Source: Bog-1198 sp963727045
GTDB lineage: Bacteria; Pseudomonadota; Gammaproteobacteria; Steroidobacterales; Steroidobacteraceae
Length of the DNA stretch: 64,000 nt
Assembly: GCA_963727045.1 (NCBI GenBank)
Contig: CAVSES010000001.1
Location: forward strand, 372,001-436,000
Direction of reading: 5' to 3'
Shown here: positions 44,298-53,332 of the stretch, piece after piece
Position numbering within the stretch: the stretch's first letter is position 1
Layout of the letters: every line of letters begins with the position of its first letter
The notes under the pieces: generated by a model
Database searches by the model: none
Seen by the model: only the letters and a program-made list of their open reading frames with translations
Told to the model about the DNA's origin: nothing
Translations under genes and position numbers: made by a program

Positions 44298-45061
44298 AAC
44301 TGATCAACGAAGTCTGGGAAAGCCTGATCGAGGCCTTGGTGGGGCTCGGCGCCGTCGTGCGCTTCTTGCTTCGCCTGGTCGCCGCAACGCCGCGCGCGCT
44401 TCTGAGAATGGATTTGATTTCCCAGCAGGTCTACAACTCCGGCGCCCTGTCGCTGGTCATCATCATGCTGTCCGGATTATTCGTCGGGATGGTGCTCGGT
44501 TTGCAGGGATTCCAGCTGCTGCAGCGATTCGGCTCCGAAGAGGCGCTCGGTACGGCGGCGACCATCGGGCTGGTCAAGGAGCTGGGTCCGGTCGTGACCG
44601 CATTGCTGTTCGCAGGCCGTGCGGGCACGGCGTTGGCTTCCGAATTGGGATTGATGCGTGCGACCGATCAGATTTCGGCCATGGAAATGATGGCGGTGGA
44701 TCCCATCCGCCGCGTCGTCGTGCCGCGCTTTCTGGGCGGAGTCATCACGATGCCGCTTCTCGCCGCAATATTCAGCGTGATCGGCGTCTACGGAGCGCAG
44801 CTCGTGGGCGTGCAGATCATGGGAGTCGACTCGGGCAGTTTCTGGTCGCAGATGCGCGCCTCCGTCGGGCTGCGCGACATCAACGAGGGCATCGTCAAGA
44901 GCTGCATTTTCGGCGTCGCCTGCAGCCTCATCGCGGTGTACGAGGGATACTATGCGACGCCGACGGCGGAGGGCGTCGGCAGGGCGACCACCCGCACCGT
45001 CGTCACCTCCGCCGTGGTCATTCTGTTTTTGGACTATTTGATTACTGCAGCGTTTCTGTAA
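44294..45061 (+). CDS. mlaE: Mla phospholipid transport permease MlaE
   Basis: 255 residues with five or six hydrophobic segments. The permease motifs TIGLVKELGPVVTALLFAGR and GTALASELGLMRATDQISAM, with the conserved Glu of the MlaE/YrbE family, are clear. It starts with GTG overlapping the mlaF TGA by four bases. Confidence 0.96.
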   Translation: MKLINEVWESLIEALVGLGAVVRFLLRLVAATPRALLRMDLISQQVYNSGALSLVIIMLSGLFVGMVLGLQGFQLLQRFGSEEALGTAATIGLVKELGPVVTALLFAGRAGTALASELGLMRATDQISAMEMMAVDPIRRVVVPRFLGGVITMPLLAAIFSVIGVYGAQLVGVQIMGVDSGSFWSQMRASVGLRDINEGIVKSCIFGVACSLIAVYEGYYATPTAEGVGRATTRTVVTSAVVILFLDYLITAAFL

Positions 45062-45071
45062 AGAGGTAAGC

Positions 45072-45617
45072 ATGGCCATCCGCAAATCACGAACTTTGGA
45101 TCTCGGCACAGGGACATTTGTGCTGCTCGGTTTCGCGGCGCTGTTCTTCCTGACGACCCAGACCACCAGCCGCGGCTTGTCGCTCGTGAGTCCGCCGCAC
45201 TACGATCTGACGGCGAAATTCGACAACATCGGCGATCTCAAGGTGGGCGCGCCCGTGTCGATGTCGGGCGTCGAAATGGGGCGCGTGACGAAGATCGCCT
45301 TCGACTGGCATGAATACAAGGCCGTCGTCACGATGCACATGGATGCGCGCTACAAGCAGATTCCGACCGACAGCGATGCCGCCATATACACGCAGGGACT
45401 GCTCGGGGGCAAGTTCATCGGTCTGACAGCGGGCGGCGCTGAAACTTATCTCAAGGACAAGGATCAAATCGACTTTACGCAGTCCGCCTTCGTGCTCGAG
45501 AATTTGATCGGCCAGGTTTTGGCGAACTTCGTGAAAGGCGGCGGCAAGTCCGATTCGGGAAAGTCGGCCGATGCGCCCGCTGCCGCTGAGCCCAAGCCTA
45601 CGGAGAAGACCAAATGA
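45072..45617 (+). CDS. mlaD: Mla MCE-domain protein MlaD
   Basis: 181 residues. One N-terminal membrane helix (about 10-30) and one MCE domain (about 38-115) with KFDNIGDLKVGAPVSMSGVE and the pore-loop region AIYTQGLLGGKFIGLT. An Ala/Lys-rich tail follows. MlaD forms the periplasmic hexameric ring on the MlaFEB complex. Its TGA overlaps the mlaC ATG. Confidence 0.95.
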   Translation: MAIRKSRTLDLGTGTFVLLGFAALFFLTTQTTSRGLSLVSPPHYDLTAKFDNIGDLKVGAPVSMSGVEMGRVTKIAFDWHEYKAVVTMHMDARYKQIPTDSDAAIYTQGLLGGKFIGLTAGGAETYLKDKDQIDFTQSAFVLENLIGQVLANFVKGGGKSDSGKSADAPAAAEPKPTEKTK

Positions 45618-46278
45618 TAAAGTTTACAATCCTCGCGACTCGGTGCCGTGCTCGGCGGCGCGGAGCGTATCGCGGCCGATGCGCCGGCGGTTGCCACCGC
45701 GGCGCCGAGTTCGCTCGGGCCGCAGGAGCTGGTGGAGAATTCCGCCAAGCGAATGCTGCAGGAGCTGGACGCGAACCGCCCGATGTATCAGAAGGATCCC
45801 GCGAAGCTCGATTCGCTGGTGGCCAACGTGCTGCTGCCGAATTTCGATACCGAATATGCGGCACGGCTCGTCCTGGGTCAGACATGGCGAACGGCGACTC
45901 CCGAACAGCGCAAGCGCTTCGTCGACGCGTTCTATCATTCGCTGCTCCACAATTACGGCAATGCCCTGGTGGATTTCACCGCCGACCGGTTCGTGATCCT
46001 GCCCTACAAGGGCGATCCCAACGAAACGTCGGCCACGGTGCAGAACCGAGGTCAAACGGTCTTCGGGAGAGAAGGTGCCCGTCAATTTCAGCCTGCGCAA
46101 AGTCGATGGACTTTGGAAAGCCTGGGACGTGGTCATCGAGGGAATTTCGTACGTCAAAAGTTTCCGCACCGATTTTGGATCGGAGATTCAGCAGAAAGGG
46201 CTGGATGAAGTGATCAACCGGCTCGAGACGGACGGAAAAGTCGGGCCCAGCGGGGCGCCGGCCGCGAGCAGCCATTGA
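45614..46278 (+). pseudogene. mlaC: mlaC with two apparent frameshifts
   Basis: MlaC is the periplasmic carrier passing phospholipids between the MlaA complex and MlaD. The frame starts at ATG 45614, in an ATGA overlap with mlaD. Skipping one base near 45638 joins MIKFTILA to LGAVLGGAERIAADAPA, a normal signal peptide. Skipping one base near 46041 joins SATV to RTEVKRSSGEKVPVNFSLRK, the expected MlaC sequence. With both corrected the gene is 220 codons, close to the usual 210. As given, the protein is broken: either a pseudogene or, more likely, sequence error. Confidence 0.85.
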
Positions 46279-46607
46279 TCGGCAGGCGCAAGTACAGCGG
46301 CAACGGACAACAGACCGCAGCCTTCGAGGAGTTGGAGGGCGCGCGATCGCGCGTGACCGGATTGCTGCATTTCACGACGGTGCGCACGTTGCTCGCCGCC
46401 GGAGTGGCGGCGATCAACGACGGCAAGGCGGAGTCGATCGATCTGGGCGGCGTCACGGGAAGCGACAGCGCCGGGCTCGCATTGCTGATCGAATGGCTGA
46501 GCGTCGCCAAGGCCGCCGGCCGCGCACTGCGGTTCGACAACATCCCGGCCCAATTGCAGCAGCTGGCACGCTTGAGCGAGGTCGAGGAGCTGCTGGTCCC
46601 GGGCTAA
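46275..46607 (+). CDS. mlaB: STAS-domain protein MlaB
   Basis: 110 residues from TTG 46275, overlapping the mlaC stop. STAS domain with the conserved region IDLGGVTGSDSAGLALLIEW, whose Ser matches the site found in MlaB proteins. MlaB binds MlaF and is needed for assembly and activity of the transporter. The reading frame is intact although both flanking genes are frameshifted. It overlaps the convergent mlaA stop. Confidence 0.88.
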   Translation: MIGRRKYSGNGQQTAAFEELEGARSRVTGLLHFTTVRTLLAAGVAAINDGKAESIDLGGVTGSDSAGLALLIEWLSVAKAAGRALRFDNIPAQLQQLARLSEVEELLVPG

Positions 46608-47423
46608 TGGCTTGGTGTTTGCGAATCGCTCGGCAGCGGGGTCGCCGGCGGCGGAGGCGCGGGGGCCGCCCCCTTGTCTGCATCGGGGTTGTCGGCCTCC
46701 GGATCGACCAGCGGCTCATCATCTGTGACCTTGCCATCCGACACCAGATACGCGCGGCGCTGCAAATAGGCGTCGCGTATGAACGCATACGGGTCGTAGA
46801 CGCGCTTCAAGGTATCATCCAACGACAGCAGAGCGGCACGCCTGTCCACGAGGTACGGAAGATAGATGGCGTATCTCACCGTGGTGTTGTTGATGTACTG
46901 GCGCGGGTTGGTATAGGTGTCCACCAATTTGGACGTGCCATCGCGTACATCGGAAGGTCCCAGGATCGGCAGTTCAACGAACGGTCCGGGATGCACGCCC
47001 CAAGCCCCTAGTGTCTGACCGAAATCCTCGTCATTGTGGGCGAGTCCCGCCGGCGTCGCGGGGTCGAGTATTCCCGCCAGGCCGACCGTCGAATTCAGCA
47101 GGAAGCGGCCGAGGTCATTGGCCGCGGCCAGCAACTTTCCCTGCAGCGCGTCGTTGATCATCACCGTAGGCGTATTGAGATTGTCGAAGAAATTGCTGAC
47201 GCCGGTGCGAATGGGCTGCGGCACGACACGTACGTAGGCTCGCGTCACCGGTTTGGCGATGGCGCGGTCCAGCTTGTCGTTGACCTTGTAGACGCCGCGG
47301 TTCCACGACTCCCACGGATCTTGAGGCGACTCGTTGGCTGTTCGGCGGCAGTGTGACGCAGCCGCCCGCGCTCATCAGGCAGACGATGCCGAGCGCCGCC
47401 CGCGCGTACCTAGCTTTAAGCAT
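46604..47423 (-). pseudogene. mlaA: mlaA (VacJ) lipoprotein with one apparent frameshift
   Basis: MlaA removes misplaced phospholipids from the outer leaflet. The N-terminus at 47423 has a lipoprotein signal ending in MSAGGC, then VTLPPN. Skipping one base near 47339 continues as ANESPQDPWESWNRGVYKVN, then through VTRAYVRVVPQPIRTGVSNF and FDNLNTPTVMINDALQGK to the stop at 46604. The corrected length is 272 residues. The C-terminal 40 residues are Pro/Ala/Asp-rich. It is convergent with mlaB; in E. coli mlaA is unlinked, so its position beside the mla operon is convenient but not odd. Confidence 0.85.
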
Positions 47424-47503
47424 TCAGAAACTCCCTCAAACTCTCATTGGTATCGGCACGATACAGCGGTCGGGCGCCGCGATACAGCGCCTGCCGACCC
47501 CCA

Positions 47504-49028
47504 TCAATGTCGGCCGTTGCCGCCGCTGTTGTCGTCCGCGACGGCGTTCTTTCGGTCCTTGGGCATTGCTGCGCGCACCTCTTCGAGGCGCGCGCTGAAC
47601 CGCGCCCGCTGTATCGGATCCAATCCCGGCATGCCCAGGCCGAGTTCAAGCTGGTTCGCGGCCATCCTGAGATCGCCGTTCATCAGATAGAAGTACGACA
47701 TGTAGTAATACGAATCGGCGATGTCGCCGGCGGCATTGGCGGCTTTCGCGATCAGCCGGGTTTGATCGGGCGTCGGCTCCACCACGTTGAACAGGTCGTC
47801 CAGGAGCAGGTGCGCACGCTTGTTGTTGCCGGCGTGCATGAGGGTTTCGGCGAGTCGAATGGTGACGGGCACGTTGCGCGGGAAGAGATCCTCCGCCTTG
47901 TTGAGTATCTGTTGCGGAATCCTTCAACTGTCCGTTCGCGAGATACGCCTGGCCGAGCGCGCCATAAAACTGGTTCACCTTGGGATATTCGCTCACGAGC
48001 GCCTGCAACTCGGGGATCGCCGCGGCGGGGTTGCGCGTGGCGATGTCCGCCACGGCCTTGCCGTAGCGGTCCTCGATGCTCTTTCCGGCGCCGTTCTTGG
48101 CAAGGTTCGCATAGTATTCGCGCGCGGCCTGCGGATTGCCCACCAGCGACCTCAGACGCTCGCGCATCAGCGTATAGCTCAGGGAGTCCGTGTGCCGAAT
48201 GCGCCCGATCTGATCCGCGCGGTTGCGCGCTTCGGCGACGCGCTCCGAATTGATAGCGGGTGATCGATCAAGAATTGAACGGCGTTGACACGGCTCGGTT
48301 CCGGTCCGCTTTGCGACATGTAGTCGAAGAAGCTCGCCATGCCCAATGGATCGTATCCGGCGCTCGCCATGGTGCCGATGCCGATCCGATCGGCTTCGAA
48401 TTCGTTGCGCGCGCGTGTAGTTGATCTGGTGCTGGATGGCGGCGCTCTGGGCCGCCAGGACTGCGCCTTCCATGGCGTCGGGAGAGCCGCGACCGGCTGT
48501 GGCGCCGAGCAGAATCGCGGCCAGCATTGCGGCGGTCGACATCAGGCCGGCATGACTTTGGTCGATCAGCTGGCGCACCAAATGCCGTTGGGTGACGTGC
48601 GCGGTTTCGTGCGCCATGACGCCGGCGAGTTCATTCTCGTTGCGGGTCGCCAGGATCAAGCCGCTGTGGATGGCGATGAAGCCGCCCGGCATCGCAAAGG
48701 CATTGAGGACCGGATCCTTCAGCACGAAATAGTAGAATTGATGCTGGCCTTCCTCGGCATGGCTCGACAGGCTGTGGCCGATTTGCTGAATGTAATCGCT
48801 GATCTCGGGGTCTTCGATGATCTGTCCCGTCTGACGGATTTGGGCGAACCATCCCAAGCCGGCCCGATATTCGTCCTCGAGGGACACGGCCGCCGTGGCA
48901 GGGCTTCCCAGGTCCGGCAGGTCTTGATCCACGGCGCTCGAGCCCGATCCCAGACCCGAAGCCCAGCCCACGCTGACGCTGGCCGCTGCGGCGGCCGCAA
49001 ACGCGGACAGGGACTTCAACAGTGACAT
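47504..49028 (-). pseudogene. M48 metalloprotease with TPR repeats (BepA-like), three apparent frameshifts
   Basis: ATG 49028 has an excellent AAGGAGG. Signal peptide (about 1-25), then an M48 domain with HETAHVTQRH as zinc site and the Gly/Ala-rich segment after it. Shifts are needed near 48407 (one extra base, giving YTRANEFEADRIGIG with the third zinc ligand Glu), near 48255 (one missing base, giving DHPLINSERVAEARNRAD) and near 47915 (one extra base, giving LKDSQQILNKAEDLFPRN). The corrected protein is 507 residues with C-terminal TPRs. BepA family proteins check outer-membrane protein assembly in the periplasm. Confidence 0.85.
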
Positions 49029-49094
49029 TCGGCCTCCTTGATGATCCTTGGAGTGAGGCACCGGGCCCAAAGTTCGCTCATTTCTCCCGCCAAA

Positions 49095-50550
49095 TCAAAG
49101 TACTTCGGACGCGTAGTCCGCCAGACGCGACCGTTCTCCGCGGACCAGGGTGATATGGCCCGAGAACGCCCACCCGTGAAACCGGTTGACCACGTAGGTG
49201 AGCCCCGAGGTGGTCTCGGTCAGATAGGGAGTGTCGATCTGCGCAATGTTTCCCAAACACACCATCTTGGTGCCCGGGCCGGCGCGGGTGACCAGCGCCT
49301 TCATCTGTTTGGGGGTCAGATTCTGAGCCTCGTCGATGATGATGAAGCGGTTGAGAAAGGTGCGGCCGCGCATGAAGTTCAACGACCGGATCTTGATGCG
49401 ATGGCGCAGCAAATCGTTCGTCGCGCCCCGTCCCCAGGTGCCGCCCGGGCTGGCCTTGCGTCAGGACCTCCAGGTTGTCCATCAACGCCCCCATCCAGGG
49501 CTCCATTTTTTCCTCCTCCGTGCCGGGCAGGAAGCCGATGTCCTCGCCCAAGGGGATGGTGACCCGCGTCATGATGATTTCGCTGAAGCGATTGTGATCC
49601 AGGGTTTGCGCGAGGCCCGCCGCCAACGTGAGCAGCGTCTTGCCCGTGCCTGCCGGACCCAGTACGGTGACGAAATCGATTTCCGGGTCCATCAGCAGAT
49701 TGAACGCGAGATTCTGTTCGCGATTCCGCGACGTGACTCCCCAAACGTTGTTGCGCTCGGCGCGGTAGTCGACCGTGAGTTCCAGTATCGCGGAGTCGCT
49801 TTCGAGCTTGCGAACGACGGCTTCGACGCCGTTCTGGCCGGGATCGTAGAGGAACTGGTTTGCATGCCATTCGCGCACCAAGGGCCCGCGGACCCGGTAG
49901 TACGTGCGGCTCTGCTGCTGCCAGGATTCCATCCCCTTGCCGTGCTTGTCCCAGAAATTCGGCGGCAGCTGCTGCACTCCGCTCGCGAGCAGGTCCGCAT
50001 CCTCGATGGTCTTGTCGCTCGAATAGTCCTCGGCCTGCACGCCGAGTATCGCCGCCTTGATCCGCAAATTGATGTCCTTCGACACCAGCGTGACCCTCGC
50101 CGTGCGGAACTTCTCCTGCAGGGCCAGCGTGTTGGCCAGGATGGCGTTGTCGGCACCGTGGCCGGGAAGGCTGTCGGGGAGCACGGATTCCATCAATTGC
50201 GTCTGAAAGAACAGGCGGCCCGCCGGCGGCCGCTTGCCGTGATTGATGGGCACCGCCGTCGGCAGCGAAAGGCCGCGATCGATCTGCTTCTTGCTGGCGC
50301 CCTTCATGAGCTCGTCGAGAAAGCGGCTGACCTGGCGCACATTGCGCGCCGACTCGGATAAGCCCTTCTTTCCGGCGTCGAGTTCCTCGAGCACCGTCAT
50401 CGGAATGTAAATGTCGTGCTCTTCGAAGCGGAAGATGGCGGTCGGATCGTGCATCAGCACGTTCGTGTCCAGCACGAAGATGCGTCGCTCCGGCTTGCTT
50501 CGGCGACCTTTGGCGGCCGCGGCCCCGGAAGGCCGCACGCGTACCGTCAC
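49095..50550 (-). pseudogene. PhoH-family ATPase with N-terminal PIN domain, one apparent frameshift
   Basis: Starts at GTG 50550, overlapping the bcp stop. A PIN-like RNase domain (about 22-150, RIFVLDTNVLMHDP and the acidic SSDKTIEDAD region) precedes a PhoH ATPase domain with Walker A GPAGTGKTLLTLAAG and the later IIIDEAQNLTPKQMKALV. Skipping one base near 49443 joins LTQGQPG to GTWGRGATNDLLRHRIKI, restoring 484 residues. This is the PhoH2-type architecture, implicated in RNA unwinding and cleavage. The frame is broken as given. Confidence 0.85.
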
Positions 50551-51011
50551 AGCGCCTTCACCGCCGCCAGTACCTCTGCGGCGTGGCCGTTCACCTTGAC
50601 TTTCCGCCATGCATGCCGCAGCACGCCCTTGCCGTCGATCAGGAAGGTGCTGCGCTCGATCCCCAGGAATTTCTTGCCGTACATGCTCTTTTCCTGGATC
50701 ACATCGTAGAGCTTGCACACCTTCTTGTCGGGATCGCTCAACAGCTCGAAGGGGAAGGCCATCTTCCGCTTGAATTTCTCATGCGCGGCCATGCTGTCGG
50801 CGGAGACGCCGACGATCTGGCATTTGGATTTTCTGAATTGGGCATGCGCGGCGGCAAAATCCGCGCCTTCCTGCGTGCACCCGGGCGTGTTGTCGCGCGG
50901 ATAGAAATAGATCACGACGGCGCCGCCCGCCGCATCGCTCAGCGACCAATCGCCGCCCGTGCCTTCGAGGGTGAATTGCGGGGCTTTCTTGCCAAATTCG
51001 ATCTTGCTCAT
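50547..51011 (-). CDS. bcp: thioredoxin-dependent thiol peroxidase (Bcp/PrxQ)
   Basis: 154 residues from ATG 51011. Peroxiredoxin with the peroxidatic Cys in YPRDNTPGCTQEGADF (about residue 46). The second Cys five residues later, present in E. coli Bcp, is replaced by Ala-Asp, so resolution must use another Cys or an external thiol. It reduces H2O2 and organic hydroperoxides. The stop overlaps the phoH start, and it follows gcvR closely. Confidence 0.93.
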   Translation of the reverse strand: MSKIEFGKKAPQFTLEGTGGDWSLSDAAGGAVVIYFYPRDNTPGCTQEGADFAAAHAQFRKSKCQIVGVSADSMAAHEKFKRKMAFPFELLSDPDKKVCKLYDVIQEKSMYGKKFLGIERSTFLIDGKGVLRHAWRKVKVNGHAAEVLAAVKAL

Positions 51012-51019
51012 GAGCGGCT

Positions 51020-51550
51020 TCAACTCTTAACGGGTTCGAAAATTGCGTCCAGGTTCAGGTGATCGCAGAAATCCATGAATTCCTCCCGCAAGACCCCGAT
51101 GTGCAGACGGCTGGGAACATTGACGATCATCTGCACGGAGAACATGGGCGCGCCGGTATGTGCGGCCGCATACGAGCGGGTCGACAATTCGGCGATGTCC
51201 ACCCCACGTTGTGCAAAGAATCCCGAGAGGCCCGCGACGATGCCGGTCTGATCGAGGCACACGACGTCGATGGAGTAGGGCAGCATGTCATTGCGCGCGG
51301 CCCGCTCTTCGGTCCGCCGCAATTGAATGTTCATGCCGGTGGCATCGGCGAGCTTTTTGAACTCACCCTCGAGTTTGGCGAGGGTGTGCCAATTGCCGTT
51401 GACCAGCAGCAGCATGGCGAACTCGTTGCCTAGGGAAGTCATGCGGCTTTCGCTGATGCTTCCCCCGCAGTCGGCAACCGCCTTGGAGAGTTCGTGGACC
51501 ATGCCGACGCGGTCCCCGCCGACTGCGGAAATCACGATATGTTGTTTCAT
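51020..51550 (-). CDS. ACT-domain protein, GcvR-like
   Basis: 176 residues with two ACT domains (about 3-75 and 92-170). IVISAVGGDRVGMVHELSKA begins the first and LDQTGIVAGLSGFFAQRGVD the second. GcvR proteins sequester GcvA and so repress the glycine cleavage genes; whether that is the partner here cannot be seen. Located between dapA (divergent) and bcp, the same bcp-gcvR-dapA neighbourhood as in E. coli. Confidence 0.88.
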   Translation of the reverse strand: MKQHIVISAVGGDRVGMVHELSKAVADCGGSISESRMTSLGNEFAMLLLVNGNWHTLAKLEGEFKKLADATGMNIQLRRTEERAARNDMLPYSIDVVCLDQTGIVAGLSGFFAQRGVDIAELSTRSYAAAHTGAPMFSVQMIVNVPSRLHIGVLREEFMDFCDHLNLDAIFEPVKS

Positions 51551-51633
51551 CGGTGCAAATTCTACCGGATGGGCGCTTGCCAGGGTGCATGTCCGCCACT
51601 TAAGGTAGCGATATTTCCCCGCGGAGCCCCTCG

Positions 51634-52527
51634 ATGTTTTCCGGAAGCACGGTAGCTATTGTGACGCCGATGACGGCGGATGGCGGCCTGGACTGGCCGG
51701 CGTGGGATCGGTTGCTGGATTTCCATGTGCGCGAAGGGAGCCACGGGATCGTCGTTGCCGGCACCACCGGCGAGTCTCCGGCGCTGTCCGTGGACGAGAT
51801 CGAGGAACTGACCGGCCGGGCGGTCGCCCGCTGCCGCGGCAAGCTCAAGGTGATCGTCGGAGCCGGCACCAATTCGACTGCCGGCACGGTCGCGCGCACG
51901 CGCGCGCTGTCCCGGCTCGGCGTGGACGCGGTGATGCTGGTGACTCCGTACTACAACAAACCGCCTCAGGAGGGCCTTTACAGGCATTTCATGGCTGCGG
52001 CGGACGCCTCCGAGGCGCCCATTATTCTGTACAATGTGCCTGCCCGCACCGCCGTCGATCTTCTGCCCGCCACCGTCGCCCGGTTGGCTCGAAATCCGCG
52101 AATCGTCGCGATAAAGGAGGCGACGGGGTCGTTGAGCCGGGCGCGAGAGACGATTAATGCTTGTCCGTCGGGGTTCACCCTGCTCTCGGGCGATGATGCG
52201 ACTGCCATCGATTTGATGAGCCAGGGCGCGCGGGGAGTCATTTCGGTATCGGCTAACGTTGCACCGCGCCGCATGCGTGAAGCGTGCGAAGCCGCTCTTT
52301 CGGGGGATTTTGACGAGGCGCGGGCCATCGACGCGACCTTGCAGCTGTTGCATAAGGATTTGTTCGTCGAATCGAGCCCGATACCGGTTAAATGGGCGGT
52401 GTCGAGAATGGGTCTCATCGGGAACGCAATCCGCCTACCTTTGGTCGAACTGTCGGCGGTGCACCACGATACCGTGATGCGCGCGATGCAGGCCGCCGGA
52501 GTTACTTTTGAGGACCAAGCAGCATGA
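51634..52527 (+). CDS. dapA: 4-hydroxy-tetrahydrodipicolinate synthase
   Basis: 297 residues. It condenses pyruvate with aspartate semialdehyde in lysine and meso-DAP synthesis. The Schiff-base Lys lies in IVAIKEATGS (about residue 163) and the catalytic Tyr in TPYYNKPPQEGLY (about 134). GTTGESPAL binds pyruvate. Its stop overlaps the ATG of the lipoprotein gene at 52524. Confidence 0.96.
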   Translation: MFSGSTVAIVTPMTADGGLDWPAWDRLLDFHVREGSHGIVVAGTTGESPALSVDEIEELTGRAVARCRGKLKVIVGAGTNSTAGTVARTRALSRLGVDAVMLVTPYYNKPPQEGLYRHFMAAADASEAPIILYNVPARTAVDLLPATVARLARNPRIVAIKEATGSLSRARETINACPSGFTLLSGDDATAIDLMSQGARGVISVSANVAPRRMREACEAALSGDFDEARAIDATLQLLHKDLFVESSPIPVKWAVSRMGLIGNAIRLPLVELSAVHHDTVMRAMQAAGVTFEDQAA

Positions 52528-52877
52528 GTCTTGATCGAGCATTGATGTTGATTGCTGCTGCAGCGCTCACGAGCGGCTGCCACTTGTTCAGCAGGTTGAC
52601 CCCCGATTGCCACCATCCGCAGGAGTATCAACGGGCGGGCCAGGTCGCGCCGCTGAAGGTGCCCGCAGGGCTCGATTCGCCGAATACCCAGGGCGCCATG
52701 GTCATCCCTACGGTGGCGCTTGCACCTCCTCTGCCGGGGCCCAAGGATGCGTGTCTGGACATCCCGCCACGGTACGTACCGGCTCCCGCCAACAAGGCGG
52801 CCAGCGAGCTTCCCGCGGCCCCGTCACCGGCTCCGGCAGCGCCGGTGCCACCGCCTCCGAATTCAACCCAACCCTGA
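52524..52877 (+). CDS. short lipoprotein resembling the BamC N-terminal region
   Basis: 117 residues with a lipoprotein signal ending in AALTSGC, so Cys19 would be lipidated. The next segment, YQRAGQVAPLKVPAGLDSP then VIPTVALAPP, resembles the unstructured N-terminus of BamC that binds BamD, and ends in LDIPPRYVP. A Pro/Ala-rich tail follows. The two folded helix-grip domains of BamC are missing. bamC follows dapA in E. coli, which supports the relation. The gene is coupled to dapA by an ATGA overlap. Confidence 0.75.
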   Translation: MSLDRALMLIAAAALTSGCHLFSRLTPDCHHPQEYQRAGQVAPLKVPAGLDSPNTQGAMVIPTVALAPPLPGPKDACLDIPPRYVPAPANKAASELPAAPSPAPAAPVPPPPNSTQP

Positions 52878-52879
52878 AT

Positions 52880-52908
52880 TTGATCGCCAAGGTCGCCTCC
52901 GGTACCCT
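52880..52908 (+). promoter_or_regulatory. candidate promoter of tRNA-Ser
   Basis: TTGATC (52880-52885), a 17-base spacer and TACCCT (52903-52908) lie right after the lipoprotein gene. A start near 52915 is about 36 bases before the tRNA. Motif-based inference. Confidence 0.4.
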
Positions 52909-52951
52909 TGCGGCCGCGTCGGCCCGAAGGGCTGAGCAGATTGAGGTTTTC

Positions 52952-53045
<94 letters not shown>

Positions 53046-53159
53046 GAAATTCGGTGAGATGGAGTCAGATCGACTAGACTGAAATGGAGTTGTGCTGACA
53101 GGTGGGCGCGATGCGTTGCAACCAGGATGGCTGCAGCAACCCCCAAAGAACGAGTCTAT

Positions 53160-53273
53160 GGCGGCTCGCGTTTGCATCTTCGCGACGACTGGCCACGAAC
53201 CCCGTCAGGCCCGGAAGGGAGCAGCGGTAGCGGCTTTAAGTCGGGCGCCGAAGTCCTGCTGGCGCGGGCCGCC
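53160..53273 (+). ncRNA. ffs: signal recognition particle RNA (4.5S, small bacterial type)
   Basis: The conserved apical domain with its GGAA tetraloop is at GTCAGGCCCGGAAGGGAGCA. The 5' end GGCGGCTCGC (53160-53169) pairs with GCGGGCCGCC (53264-53273), closing a long hairpin of about 114 bases. It lies 60 bases before dnaX, a known position for this RNA. It pairs functionally with Ffh (25.3 kb). Exact ends are estimated from the pairing. Confidence 0.9.
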
Positions 53274-53332
53274 TCCTTTAGACGGGCCCAAAAGCCGCGC
53301 GACCGTGGCGCTGCGAAGCTAAACTTGATCGT

